Assembly (NCBI RefSeq): GCF_018388465.1
Contig: NZ_CP074404.1
Coordinates: 3,472,001 to 3,536,000 of the forward strand
DNA length: 64,000 bases
Direction of reading: 5' to 3'
Origin: Cellulomonas fengjieae
Lineage (GTDB): Bacteria; Actinomycetota; Actinomycetes; Actinomycetales; Cellulomonadaceae
Position numbers and translations under genes: made by a program. Under the pieces are notes generated by a model, which was given only the letters and a program-made list of their open reading frames with translations, had not been told where the DNA came from and made no database searches. Below, in pieces: positions 13,235 through 23,400 of the stretch (positions within the stretch are counted from its first letter, which is position 1; each line of letters opens with the position of its first letter).

Positions 13235-14295
13235 CGAACCGATGGGCGGAGTGGCTGAGGCGCAACGGCACCACGCGGTTCGACATGGCTCGCAAGGCGG
13301 GTTGGGATGCGTTCGTGAACGCGGCTCCGCGCGAGCCTTTGGAGCGCCTGGATCGCCGCCAGATTGCGGCGCTCGACGAAGAGGAGCTGGAGGACTACAA
13401 CGAGGCACGGATCGTGTGGAACGCGAACCTGCCTACGGTGCAAACACCGCAGCTGCTCGCCGCGTACGCCGTCTTCGAGCAGGTGCTGGCCTCGGGACGT
13501 CGTGACGGCGACCGGCAGCGCGGATCCGTGGTGGTGAGCGCCGACGCCGGTCGTGGCAAGTCAACGACCGCCCAGCAATTTGGGCGGGATCTGCATCGGC
13601 GCATCTGCCGGCGCGAGGGTGCGCTAACGGCGGAGGGTCATCAGAGATGGCCAGTCGCCTTCATCCCCCTCTCTGCCGGGATGACCCTCAAGGGATTGAA
13701 CCAGAAGATCCTCGAGTTCTACGGGCACCCAGCCGCGGCGAGGTCATCGACATCGTCGCTGGGGTCGTTCGCGGTTGACTGCGTCCTGTCGTGCCAGACC
13801 CGATTGATCGTGCTCGATGAGCTGCACTTCATCGACTTCCGACACCGGCACGGGATCGAGGTGTCCAACCACCTGAAGTGGCTGGCCAACGAGATGCCGG
13901 TGACTTTCATGTACGTCGGGATCAATCTCGCCGAGAGGGGGTTCTTCGATGACGGGCTCGCTGGCGAGCAGGCGATCTATGCGCAGACCAGCAGGCGGGC
14001 AACGCGCTGCACTCTGTCTGCGTTCAGCCTCGACAGCGACGCGAGCCACGCGATGTGGATTAAGACGCTGCGGGCTCTCGAGGGCGGCATCGTGCTAGCC
14101 GAGGCCCGCCCGGGGATGCTCACTGACCACGCCCGGGAGATCTTTCGCCGCACTCAGGGCAACATCGGCTCGCTGACCAACCTCATCGACGGCGCCTGCC
14201 TCCTGGCGATTACCAAGGGCGCCGAGACTATTGACGCGGACATCCTGGCCGCGGTGGTTATGGACAATGCCGCGACTCGCAGCGCAGCACGCTGA
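13231..14295 (+). CDS. tnsC: TnsC/TniB-like AAA+ target regulator
   Basis: The 354-residue AAA+ ATPase links target selection by TniQ to the TnsAB transposase. It has Walker A SADAGRGKST (Lys110), Walker B LIVLDELHF (Asp196) and a helical C-terminal lid with RRTQGNIGSLTNLIDGA. The start is GTG 13231, overlapping the tnsB stop (GTGA). Length fits the family. Confidence 0.93.
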   Translation: MTNRWAEWLRRNGTTRFDMARKAGWDAFVNAAPREPLERLDRRQIAALDEEELEDYNEARIVWNANLPTVQTPQLLAAYAVFEQVLASGRRDGDRQRGSVVVSADAGRGKSTTAQQFGRDLHRRICRREGALTAEGHQRWPVAFIPLSAGMTLKGLNQKILEFYGHPAAARSSTSSLGSFAVDCVLSCQTRLIVLDELHFIDFRHRHGIEVSNHLKWLANEMPVTFMYVGINLAERGFFDDGLAGEQAIYAQTSRRATRCTLSAFSLDSDASHAMWIKTLRALEGGIVLAEARPGMLTDHAREIFRRTQGNIGSLTNLIDGACLLAITKGAETIDADILAAVVMDNAATRSAAR

Positions 14296-14338
14296 CCGCG
14301 CTACGCGCTCAGATGACCGTCCGCGACTGCGTGTCACG

Positions 14339-15964
14339 ATGGCGGGATACGACGTCAATCAGTGGCCGATCGCGGTGCCTCCCTACGACAATGAACTGCC
14401 GCAGTCCTGGCTGTCGCGTGTCGGAGCTCGCTACGGAGTTCCGCCCTCGACGGTCGCGCGGCTCGCCAAGGACCCGTCCGTCAGATTGACGTCGTTGACC
14501 GCCGGGCAACTGGCCCCTTCAGTGGCGCTGCTTCTTCGAGTCCAGGCCCCTCCTGCATCACCTACCTACCGGGAGATGGAGGTCGACCGGTGGGCCGCCA
14601 CCTACGGCCGAATGCGACGGAGTCGGCAGGGCGCGTCGTTCTGCCCACTCTGTCTAGGCGATCCTGACCCCTTCTGGCGCACGGAGTGGACCGAGCCCTT
14701 GCGCCTCGTGTGCCGACGTCACCGGGTTCTATTGGTCGACGTCTGCCCAACGTGCGGTAAGCGACCGTTCGGCCCGCACTCCTCGTGGTCGCAGCGGATC
14801 GCACCGGCGTGGATGTGCCCGTCGCGACGCGACGACGACGTCCGCATCCACCGGACTCGCCGCGAGTGGTGCAGAACGGACCTGCGGGCCGGCGGGACAT
14901 CCGTGGTGAGCGACGCTCAGCTTGACGCGGCCGAGCACCTCGATCAGGCGCTGGAAGCTGCCGCTCGCGATCCGGGTGGCCCGACTGCGCTGTGGCAGTG
15001 GATGACGACGTCTACCGAGTACGCCCATGCGTTGTTGGAATTGATCGACGAACAGGTACCGGCGAACAGATGGGCGCATGCCAGTTCGCGTGAGCTCGTC
15101 ACGGCCATCGATGTCGCGTCGCAGGTCATGACAGCCGCCTCCCCAGAGGCCGTCGAGGCCATCGCGGCGCGTCATGGTGTTCTTGATCCCGTCGGTACCC
15201 ACACGCCGATTGCGCCCAAGGAACACGACTACCACCCGCGAAATGCCCTGCTCGTTTCGCTACGCCTCGCGTCCCTGGCACCGCACCTGTCGCTCGGGCA
15301 GCAGCTCATGTTCCGCACCGCCTCCGGATGCCCGCGACCTCCTGTGAGGACCGAGCGCCGCGATGGTCCCCGCCGCCTGACGGAGGGCACGTGGCCCGCC
15401 AGGGGATGGGTCCCGCCGGCGCTGTGGGCTGGCGAACTGACCGACCACGTCAGCGTCGACGACAGCTGCGGCCGGGCGGCACTGTCGCTGGCACTCTCCA
15501 AGGTCGGGTCGAGCGTCCCGTTGCGGGCGATCGCGCTCGATCTCGGGCTGCCGTCGTGGCTTGCCGACCGGATCGCGAAGACTCTGAGCAACCGCACGCG
15601 CAACGAGCTCGAACGACTGACTGCTGATCTTGAGCGGCTGTTCTCCCGCCTCGAGGCGGCTCCTCCCCCGATCGACTACTCGCATCGCGTTGCCGTCGGG
15701 CGCGATCTCGCGACGGTTCGGGCGGCGGCCGTCGAGGCTGCGAGCTTTCAAAGCATCGCGTTGGACGAGGCCGAAGAGGTTGCGGCCTCAGTCGCCTTAT
15801 GGGTCGCCTACACCGGTTCGCACCCACGATTCTGCCCGATGTCCGTCAGCGACGGACTGCAGCCACCGTGGCCCTCCGGACTCGATCGGGCGGAGTTCCT
15901 CGACGACGGCTTCCAGCAACTTCCCCACGACCAAGGGGAGCCAATGGCGTGGTTGCCACCTTGA
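14339..15964 (+). CDS. tniQ: TniQ/TnsD-like target-selection protein
   Basis: This TniQ family protein, about 541 residues, selects the insertion site. The N-terminal block PPYDNELPQSWLSRVGARYG and the zinc-binding block FCPLC...CRRH...CPTCG are the family hallmarks. At over 500 residues it is long for TniQ and closer to TnsD size, so sequence-specific targeting is plausible. ATG 14339 puts the TniQ motif at the N-terminus; ATG 14267 and 14231 are in frame and would overlap tnsC. It ends the transposition operon. Confidence 0.9.
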   Translation: MAGYDVNQWPIAVPPYDNELPQSWLSRVGARYGVPPSTVARLAKDPSVRLTSLTAGQLAPSVALLLRVQAPPASPTYREMEVDRWAATYGRMRRSRQGASFCPLCLGDPDPFWRTEWTEPLRLVCRRHRVLLVDVCPTCGKRPFGPHSSWSQRIAPAWMCPSRRDDDVRIHRTRREWCRTDLRAGGTSVVSDAQLDAAEHLDQALEAAARDPGGPTALWQWMTTSTEYAHALLELIDEQVPANRWAHASSRELVTAIDVASQVMTAASPEAVEAIAARHGVLDPVGTHTPIAPKEHDYHPRNALLVSLRLASLAPHLSLGQQLMFRTASGCPRPPVRTERRDGPRRLTEGTWPARGWVPPALWAGELTDHVSVDDSCGRAALSLALSKVGSSVPLRAIALDLGLPSWLADRIAKTLSNRTRNELERLTADLERLFSRLEAAPPPIDYSHRVAVGRDLATVRAAAVEAASFQSIALDEAEEVAASVALWVAYTGSHPRFCPMSVSDGLQPPWPSGLDRAEFLDDGFQQLPHDQGEPMAWLPP

Positions 15965-15985
15965 AGATCAGCCAGTAGCGCCCCC

Positions 15986-16330
15986 GTGGCCATCACCGGT
16001 CGACGGCGACGGCGGGCAATGTCGGGGTTCGGCGGACAAGATTCCGACGTCGCCTATGCGATGGAGCGGCTGATCTGGTCGACGAGCCCGTCACCCGAGC
16101 GAACCTTCGACGGCATCACGCACGTCAAGGGTGATGGCAACGGGAGCTGGTACTCGGAAAGTGGCGAAGTCGTGCGACGCGTCCTGGCCGGCGCCGCTCT
16201 CCACGGCATCACCAGTTCGCACCCGAGCTTCGCGGCGCTCTCGTACACGCTGGGCGACGGGAGCGCGGACTGGGACTTCGTGCTCGGTCGCTCACGCGAC
16301 GACGTCCTCATCCCGAAGGCGCAACGATGA
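15986..16330 (+). CDS. Hypothetical protein downstream of tniQ
   Basis: The 114-residue protein is not recognised. From GTG 15986 it begins basic; ATG 16019 (MSGFGGQDSD) is an alternative start. The body looks like a folded alpha/beta domain (VAYAMERLIWS, GSWYSESGEVVRRVLAGAAL, ADWDFVLGRSRDDVLI). It follows tniQ by 21 bp in the same direction, so it may be co-transcribed. Its 3' end overlaps a small opposite-strand gene by 23 bp. Confidence 0.5.
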   Translation: MAITGRRRRRAMSGFGGQDSDVAYAMERLIWSTSPSPERTFDGITHVKGDGNGSWYSESGEVVRRVLAGAALHGITSSHPSFAALSYTLGDGSADWDFVLGRSRDDVLIPKAQR

Positions 16331-16499
16331 TCCCGAGGCCGATCAGGCGGCCGTCACCGTCCACGAAGGCGACATCGAGGCCGTCGGGGGCCTCCAGGAA
16401 GTCTGCTACCCGCACGAACTGTCGAAGCACGCCAAGCGGCAGAGGGCCGGGCAGGTGAATAGCAACTTCGAGGTCTGCCGTCTCTGCTTCATCCGCCAT
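16308..16499 (-). CDS. Small hypothetical protein, divergent from the XRE regulator
   Basis: From ATG 16499 the frame encodes 63 residues with natural-looking composition (TADLEVAIHLPGPLPLG, then GLDVAFVDGDGRLIGLGIIV). It is convergent with the preceding hypothetical gene and divergent from the XRE regulator, leaving a 45-bp shared start region. The competing plus-strand reading through the same bases is Arg/Cys/His-rich and looks less protein-like. Not recognised; evidence is composition and layout only. Confidence 0.4.
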   Translation of the reverse strand: MADEAETADLEVAIHLPGPLPLGVLRQFVRVADFLEAPDGLDVAFVDGDGRLIGLGIIVAPSG

Positions 16500-16544
16500 T
16501 GCCACACGCCCGCCTTCCATGCCCTGCTAGCGGGGCAGACATTC

Positions 16545-16850
16545 GTGCCCTACTCGTATGACATCACAGACGTGCCGGTGGATCCCCTGACTGTCGAACC
16601 TGAACGGCGCGAAGCCTGGGCTCGCAGCCGGCGGCAGGTCGGCTCAAACGTCCGCCGGCTCAGGCTCGCCGCGGGTCTGACACAGGAGGCCCTCGCGCTC
16701 GAAAGCGGATTGAGCCGCAACATCTTGATCGAGCTCGAGCACGGTCGACGCGGCGTCCTGTTCGAGCGGCTGTTCGACGTTGCCGAAGCCCTGGGGACCG
16801 GCGTCGACGAACTGATCATCGGCCTCCCTCGCGCCGGTGCCGCAGATTAG
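16545..16850 (+). CDS. XRE-family DNA-binding regulator
   Basis: The 101-residue protein (GTG 16545) has one Cro/CI-type helix-turn-helix: RRLRLAAGLTQEALALESGLS, then LIELEHGRRG and LFDVAEALGTGVDEL. It is like controller proteins of restriction systems and phage repressors. The frame extends upstream without a good start; GTG 16455 is another candidate. It sits 359 bp before hsdM in the same direction and may regulate the type I system or the transposon. Confidence 0.7.
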   Translation: MPYSYDITDVPVDPLTVEPERREAWARSRRQVGSNVRRLRLAAGLTQEALALESGLSRNILIELEHGRRGVLFERLFDVAEALGTGVDELIIGLPRAGAAD

Positions 16851-17209
16851 GGCACACGAACCGGGACGGCCGCCAACTCGGGGCCTGACTACGCAGCCGA
16901 CACGAGCGGGTTATCGCGCACGTGGCGGGTGAGTGTGTCCGAGGTGTCCGCCCGTCGCTCGGCCGAGATGGTCGTGACGTGCACCTCGCGGTGCAGTCGC
17001 TGTTCGACGCCGCCGTTCGTCGTCGAGGGCGCGCCCATCGAGAGACCCCACCAGCAGGTCGATCTCTTGCTCGGCGACGGAACGGGCGGGCGGGCGGCAC
17101 GTCACGAACGGGACGACGTCGCGGCGGTAGCCTCGCCATGGGTCAGCGGCGATCGCTACCGGTTCGTGTAAGCCATCCAGGGCATGCCAGAGGGACGAGG
17201 GCGTACCAA
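16851..17209. other. 359-bp gap before hsdM
   Basis: I see no convincing gene here. A short minus-strand frame (17105-16911) has a protein-like opening (SVAEQEIDLLVGSLDGRAL) and then turns Arg/His-rich, so it may be a decayed fragment. The hsdM promoter must lie here, but I could not pick out clear -35/-10 boxes. GGGACGAGGG at 17192-17201 is the likely hsdM ribosome-binding site. Confidence 0.4.
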
Positions 17210-19180
17210 GTGAGCAAGCTCAGCGGTTTCGTGTGGTCGATCGCGGACCAGTTGCGCGGTCCGTATCAACAGCACGAGTACGGGTCGGTGATACTGCCGA
17301 TGACGATTCTTCGGCGGCTCGACGCGATCCTCGAACCGCACCGTGAACAGGTCGCCGAGTTGATCGCGGGCGTTGACTCGGAGATGCGCCAGGCCTCGTT
17401 GGTGCGCCAGGCCACCGGGCTGCGGTTCTACAACACCTCGAAGTTCACGCTGACGACGTTGCTCAAGGACCCCGACGGCCTTCAGGCCAATCTCACCGAG
17501 TACGTCAACTCCTTCTCCTCGGCGATCGACGTGTTCGACCGCTTCAAGTTCGACGAGGTCATCGCCAAGCTCGCCGAGAAGGACCGCCTCTTCCTCGTGG
17601 TGGAGCGGTTCGTCAAGGTCGACCTGCACCCAGATGTCATCTCTAACTCCGACATGGGCGACCTGTTCGAGGACCTGATCCGCCGTTTCGCTGAGGCTTC
17701 CAACGCCACGGCCGGCGATCACTTCACACCTCGCGATGCGGTACGCCTCGTCGTGGACCTGATGTTCGCCGAAGACAACGATGCCCTGCTCGAGAAGGGT
17801 GCTGTGCGAACGGTCTACGACCCGACGGCCGGCACCGGCGGCATGCTCTCGCTCGCCGAGGAGCACCTGCGGGCCCAGAACCCCGAAGCCCGCCTGACCC
17901 TCTACGGGCAGGAGATCAACGACCAGTCGTACGCGATCTGCAAGTCGGATCTGCTCGCCAAGGGCCAGAACCCCGAGAACATCAAGATGGGTGACACCCT
18001 CGCGGACGACCAGTTCCCCGGCCAGACCTTCGACTACTGCCTAGCCAATCCTCCCTACGGCGTGGACTGGAAGGCATCCGAGAAGGCCGTTCGCGACGAG
18101 CACAAGCGCGGCTTCGCCGGTCGATTCGGCCCCGGGCTTCCCGGTGTCGGCGACGGCCAGATGCTCTTCCTGATGCACCTCGCATCCAAGATGCGCCCCG
18201 CGTCCCAGGGCGGCGGCCGCGTCGGCGTAGTGATGAACGGGTCGCCGCTGTTCAACGGAGGTGCGGAATCGGGGCAGTCCGAGATCCGGCGCTGGCTGCT
18301 CGAGAACGACCTGGTCGAGGCGATCGTCGCCCTGCCGACTGACATGTTCTACAACACAGGAATCTCCACGTACGTCTGGGTGCTCGATAACACCAAGGCA
18401 CCCGAGCGCTCCGGCAAGGTCCAGCTCATCGACGGGTCCAAGCGGTCCACCAAGATGCGCAAGTCCCTGGGCTCCAAACGGGTCGAGATCAGCGACGACG
18501 ACCGCGCCGCGATCTTGGCCGACTACGCCGCGTTCGAGCCGAGAGCGACCTCGAAGATCTTCGACACTCAGGACTTCGGCTACTGGAGCATCACGGTTGA
18601 ACGCCCGCTGCGCCTGAACTTCGCCTGCACGTCTGAGCGCGTCGAGCGGGTAAGCAACGACCCGAAGCTCAAGGGCACCGACCGCCATCGTCTCGCTGAG
18701 GTCCTCGCCACGTTCGGCGAGCTTGTCTACCGAAACCGTGACGCCTTCATGCACGACCTGGGCAAGCACCTCGGCTCGAACGGCATCGGGCTGACCACTG
18801 CCCAGCGACGGTCCCTGTGGCTCGCCCTCGGGGAACGTGACGAGACCGCCGACGAGGTCCGCGACGTCAAGGGCGACCCGGAACCGGATTCGAAGCTCCG
18901 CGACACAGAAAACATCCCGTTCGGGTGGAACAGCACGCCCAAGACCGCCGCCGCTGAGGGCGCCACCAGCGCGGTCATCGAGGCGTACATGGCTGCCGAG
19001 GTCCTGCCCCACGTCCCCGACGCCTGGGTTGATCAGACCAAGACGAGGGTCGGGTACGAGGTCCCGTTCACCCGGCACTTCTACACGTACATGCCGCCGC
19101 GGCCGCTTTCGGAGATCGACGCCGACCTCAACAAGATCGTCGCCCAGATCCTAAACCTGCTCTCGGAGGTCGAGGCGTGA
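17210..19180 (+). CDS. hsdM: Type I restriction-modification methyltransferase subunit HsdM
   Basis: The 656-residue N6-adenine methyltransferase has an HsdM N-terminal helical domain, the S-adenosylmethionine site DPTAGTGGM and the catalytic NPPY (CLANPPYGVDW). The C-terminal third is longer than in short HsdM proteins and would pack against HsdS. GTG 17210 is chosen because it follows a GA-rich ribosome-binding site and gives the family start SKLSGFVWSIADQLRG. hsdS starts inside its last codons (GTGA overlap). Confidence 0.95.
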   Translation: MSKLSGFVWSIADQLRGPYQQHEYGSVILPMTILRRLDAILEPHREQVAELIAGVDSEMRQASLVRQATGLRFYNTSKFTLTTLLKDPDGLQANLTEYVNSFSSAIDVFDRFKFDEVIAKLAEKDRLFLVVERFVKVDLHPDVISNSDMGDLFEDLIRRFAEASNATAGDHFTPRDAVRLVVDLMFAEDNDALLEKGAVRTVYDPTAGTGGMLSLAEEHLRAQNPEARLTLYGQEINDQSYAICKSDLLAKGQNPENIKMGDTLADDQFPGQTFDYCLANPPYGVDWKASEKAVRDEHKRGFAGRFGPGLPGVGDGQMLFLMHLASKMRPASQGGGRVGVVMNGSPLFNGGAESGQSEIRRWLLENDLVEAIVALPTDMFYNTGISTYVWVLDNTKAPERSGKVQLIDGSKRSTKMRKSLGSKRVEISDDDRAAILADYAAFEPRATSKIFDTQDFGYWSITVERPLRLNFACTSERVERVSNDPKLKGTDRHRLAEVLATFGELVYRNRDAFMHDLGKHLGSNGIGLTTAQRRSLWLALGERDETADEVRDVKGDPEPDSKLRDTENIPFGWNSTPKTAAAEGATSAVIEAYMAAEVLPHVPDAWVDQTKTRVGYEVPFTRHFYTYMPPRPLSEIDADLNKIVAQILNLLSEVEA

Positions 19181-20493
19181 GGCGGCCCTACGCAAGTTAC
19201 CGGGATGAGGAAGTTCTGTGGCTCAAGCAGGTCCCAGCGCATTGGCGAGTGGCGCCCCTTTTCGCCGTGATTGACGAGCGCCTCGCACCCAACTTGGGCA
19301 TGAAAGAGTCCAACCTACTTTCACTGAGCTACGGGCGTATAATCAGGAAAGATATTGAGTCCGCGGAAGGACTCCTCCCGGAGTCGTTCGAGACTTACCA
19401 AGTTGTGGACCCTGGAGACATAGTATTTCGGTTCACCGACCTACAGAACGATCAGCGGAGCCTCCGAACGGCACTCGTGAACGAGCGCGGCATCATCACC
19501 TCGGCTTACCTCGCAGTCACTCCTCGAGACATTAGTTCTCGGTACCTTGCATACTTGATGCGAGCGTACGACTCGAACAAGGTCTTCTACGGCATGGGAG
19601 CTGGGGTCAGACAGTCTCTTCGGTTCGCTGACGTCAAGCGCATGCCAGTGTTCGTTCCGCCGCCCGACGAGCAGCGAGCAATTACAGACTTCCTCGACGA
19701 GCAAACGTCGCGAATCGACGCGCTGATCGCAAAGCAGACCCAACTCATCACCACCCTCCGCGAACGGCGCACCGCCGCTGTCATGACGGTCCTGGCGAGT
19801 GGCTTGAGAGGGGGCGAGGCTCGACCCGACGGGCGTATCAGTTGGCTCACCTCCGTACCCGTCAGCTGGACAGTGTCACGCCTGTCCTGGGTCTTCGGTC
19901 AGATTGGCAGCGGGACGACGCCAGCCAACGAGGACCAACTCGACGCTGAAGCGGGAGACGTCGCTTGGGTTACGACCAGCGAGCTGCGAGAGGCGACGAT
20001 CACAGCAACGCGTAGGACGGTTTCGCTACAAACGGTCGCGAATCTCAGCGCGCTTCAGGTCTACCCGCAAGGCTCCCTGCTCATCGCAATGTATGGAGCG
20101 ACCGTGGGTAGAATCGGAACCCTTGGGATCCCGGCAGCAACGAACCAAGCATGTTGCGCGCTCGCGAAATGCACGAGCGGCTCTGCCCGTTTCTTTTATT
20201 TTGTCCTGCTTGCCGCTCGCGAACACCTAATCGCTCGAGCGGTTGGTGCTGGCCAGCCGAATATCAATCAGGATACCATTCGTTCACTTCGCGTCCCGGT
20301 GCCGCCGCATCATGAGCAGTTCGAGATCGCAGCACATTTGGACCAGTTGACCGCGCGAATTGACAGGCTGATCGACGAGACTGAGCAGCATATCGCGCTC
20401 GCCACAGAGCGCCGCGCGGCGCTGATCGCGGCGGCAGTTGCGGGCCAATTTAACGTGCGGCTACGCGAGGGTGTGGCCGAGGAAGTGGCGTGA
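19177..20493 (+). CDS. hsdS: Type I restriction specificity subunit HsdS
   Basis: The 438-residue protein defines the split recognition sequence. It has two target-recognition domains (about 10-165 and 215-385), each followed by a conserved helix: PPPDEQRAITDFLDEQTSRIDALI and PPHHEQFEIAAHLDQLTARIDRLI. Base composition in the recognition domains is visibly more A/T-rich than in hsdM and hsdR, as expected for fast-exchanging specificity domains. It overlaps both neighbours by 4 bp. Confidence 0.95.
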   Translation: MRRPYASYRDEEVLWLKQVPAHWRVAPLFAVIDERLAPNLGMKESNLLSLSYGRIIRKDIESAEGLLPESFETYQVVDPGDIVFRFTDLQNDQRSLRTALVNERGIITSAYLAVTPRDISSRYLAYLMRAYDSNKVFYGMGAGVRQSLRFADVKRMPVFVPPPDEQRAITDFLDEQTSRIDALIAKQTQLITTLRERRTAAVMTVLASGLRGGEARPDGRISWLTSVPVSWTVSRLSWVFGQIGSGTTPANEDQLDAEAGDVAWVTTSELREATITATRRTVSLQTVANLSALQVYPQGSLLIAMYGATVGRIGTLGIPAATNQACCALAKCTSGSARFFYFVLLAAREHLIARAVGAGQPNINQDTIRSLRVPVPPHHEQFEIAAHLDQLTARIDRLIDETEQHIALATERRAALIAAAVAGQFNVRLREGVAEEVA

Positions 20494-23400
20494 TGGCGGA
20501 CTACAAGGAGCAGCCGTTCGAGTCGGAGCTTTGTGCGCACCTCGCGGCGCACGGATGGGCGTACTCATCCTCGGACCACGAGCCTGGCGCGATATACGAC
20601 CGGGAACGAGCGATCATTCCGGAGGACGTGTTCGGCTGGTTGGCGGACACGCAGCCAGAGGAGTTCGCGAAGGCGGTCAAGGCAGGGACGGCGCACGAGT
20701 CGAGCGCACGCAGAGGTTTGCTGGACCGGTTGTGCAAGGTGCTGGACACCCCGGTGGACCAGGGTGGCGGGACGTTGAACGTGCTGCGGCGCGGGTTCAA
20801 GCACGTGTCGTCGTCGCTGCGGATGTGCCAGTTCCGGCCGGCAACCGGCCTGAACGCGACCACGCTGGCGGACTACGCGAAGGTCCGCGTACGCGTGATG
20901 CGGCAGGTGCACTTCTCGACCAAGGACAACCGGTCGCTCGACCTGGTGCTGTTCGTCAACGGGTTGCCGGTAGCGACGCTGGAACTGAAGACGGACTTCA
21001 CGCAGTCCGTCGCCGAGGCGATCGAGCAGTACAAGAAGGCACGCCAGCCCAAGGACCCCGGCGGGCACGTGCAGCCGCTGCTCGGGTTCGGAAACCGGGC
21101 GCTGGTGCACTTCGCGGTGTCCAACGAGGAGGCGTGGATGACCACGCACCTGGATGGGGACAAGACGTACTTCTTGCCGTTCAACGCCGGCGACGGGCAC
21201 GGTGGCAAGGGCAACGCGCCCAACCCGCACGGGTCGGCGACCTCCTACCTGTGGGAGAAGGTGCTCGACCGGGACAACTGGCTGATGATCCTGGGAAAGT
21301 TCTGCCACGTGGAGACCAAGCAGACCCGCGACCCGATCAGCGGTGCGGTCTCTAAGTCCACGACGCTGCTGTTCCCGCGCTACCACCAGTGGGAGGCCGT
21401 CACGGCGATGGTGTCCCACGCGCGCGAGCACGGAGCCGGGCAAAGCTACCTGATCCAGCACTCGGCTGGCTCGGGCAAGACGAACTCGATCGCGTGGACC
21501 GCGCACCGCCTGGCCCGGCTCTTCGACGAGAACGACCACAAGGTCTTCGACACGGTCATCGTCGTCACCGACCGCACGGTCCTCGACGACCAGCTCCAGG
21601 TCGCCGTACGGCAGATCGACTCGGCCGACACCGGCTCGGCAAGCGGCGAGGGCATCATCGCGACGGTCGACGAGACCGAGGCCCGCAAGGCCGGGTCGAA
21701 GTCGTCGGCGCTGGCCGACGCCCTGACCGGCGGAAAGCTCATCGTCGTCGTGACCCTGCAGACGTTCCCGTTCGCGATGGACGCCATCGCGCAGAACAAG
21801 GGTCTGGCCGGTAAGCGGTTTGCCGTGATTGCCGACGAGGCGCACTCGTCGCAGTCGGGCACGACGGCTGGCAAGATCCGCGAGATCCTGTCGGACGCCG
21901 AGCTGGCCGACCTCGACGACGGCGGCGAGGTCTCGGCTGAGGACCAGCTCGCCGCGTTGATGACCGCCCGCGCGACGACGCCGAACGTGTCGTTCTTTGC
22001 ATTCACCGCGACCCCGAAGGCCAAGACGCTGGAGCTCTTCGGCACCCCGGACGCCGACAGGATCCCGCACCCGTTCCACACGTACACGATGAAGCAGGCC
22101 ATCGAGGAGGAGTTCATCCTCGACGTGCTGCGCGGCTACCAGACCTACGACACCGCGTTCCAGATCGCGCGCACAGCGGTGGACAGCGGGCTCGCCGAGG
22201 AAGCCGAGCTCGAGCCTTCGGTCCCCGAGGAGGCCGTCAAGGACCTGCTCGTCGACAAGTCCGCGGCGACCAAGGGCCTGATGCGCTGGGTCAAGCTCCA
22301 CCCGACGAACATCAGCCAGAAGTGCGCGATCATCGTCGAGCACTTCCGGGAGAACGTGGCCCACCTGCTTGATGGGCACGCCAAGGCGATGGTGGTCACC
22401 GACTCGCGCAAAGCGGCCGTCCGGTACAAGACGCAGATCGACGCGTACATCGCCAAGCGCGGCTACACGGGCATCGGGACGCTGGTCGCGTTCTCTGGGT
22501 CGGTGGACGACCCTGAGACCGGTCCCGAGCCGTTCACCGAGACCTCGATGAACCCGACCAAGATCGGCTCCCAGATCGCCACCGCCTTCGCCGGCCCCGA
22601 GTACAAGGTCATGCTCGTCGCCAACAAGTTCCAGACCGGGTTCGACCAGCCCCTGCTGTGCGCGATGTACGTCGACAAGCGCCTGTCCGGCGTGCTGGCA
22701 GTGCAGACCCTGTCACGCCTCAACCGGACCTACCGGGCGCCATCCGGTGAGCGTAAGGACGTCACGTTCGTCCTGGACTTCGTCAACGACCCCGAAGAGA
22801 TCCGCAAGTCCTTCGAGCCGTACTACACCGACGCCCGCCTCGAGACGACGACCGACCCGAACGTCGTCCACGACATCTCCGCCAAGCTCGATCAGGCCGC
22901 CGTGTTCACCGAAGCCCAGGTCGACGCCTGCGCGACAGCCTGGCTCAACCGCGCTGGCAACAATGCCCTCGCGGCGATCATCAAGCCGCCCCGTGACGAG
23001 TTCGCCAAGCGGTACACCGACGCCCTCAAGCGCGACGACACCAGCGAGATCGATGCTCTCGACCAGTTCCGCAAGGACGTCGGCACCTTCGTGCGGCTCT
23101 ACGACTTCATGAGCCAGGTCGTCGACTACGCCGACGCCCAGCTGGAGAAGCGCGCCATCTTCCTGCGTCTGCTCGAGCGGTACATCCGCCCGACTACCGT
23201 GACCGCCGACATCGACCTGACCGACGTCGTGCTTACGAAGATCAAGCACACCAAGGGCGACCAGCTCGACATCAGCCTCGGCGACGGCACCGGCCTGCGC
23301 GGCGTCGTCGCCGCCGGCTCCGGCACCACCCCCGACCCCGTGCTCGTCGCGTTCCAGGCCGTCATCGACCGACTCAACGACCTGTTCGGTGCCGAGTTCT

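Noticed and set aside
16131-16544. Longer XRE protein starting at 16131
   Set aside because: It would overlap the preceding gene by 200 bp, and the extra N-terminal sequence is Arg/Ser/Thr-rich, as in a shadow frame.
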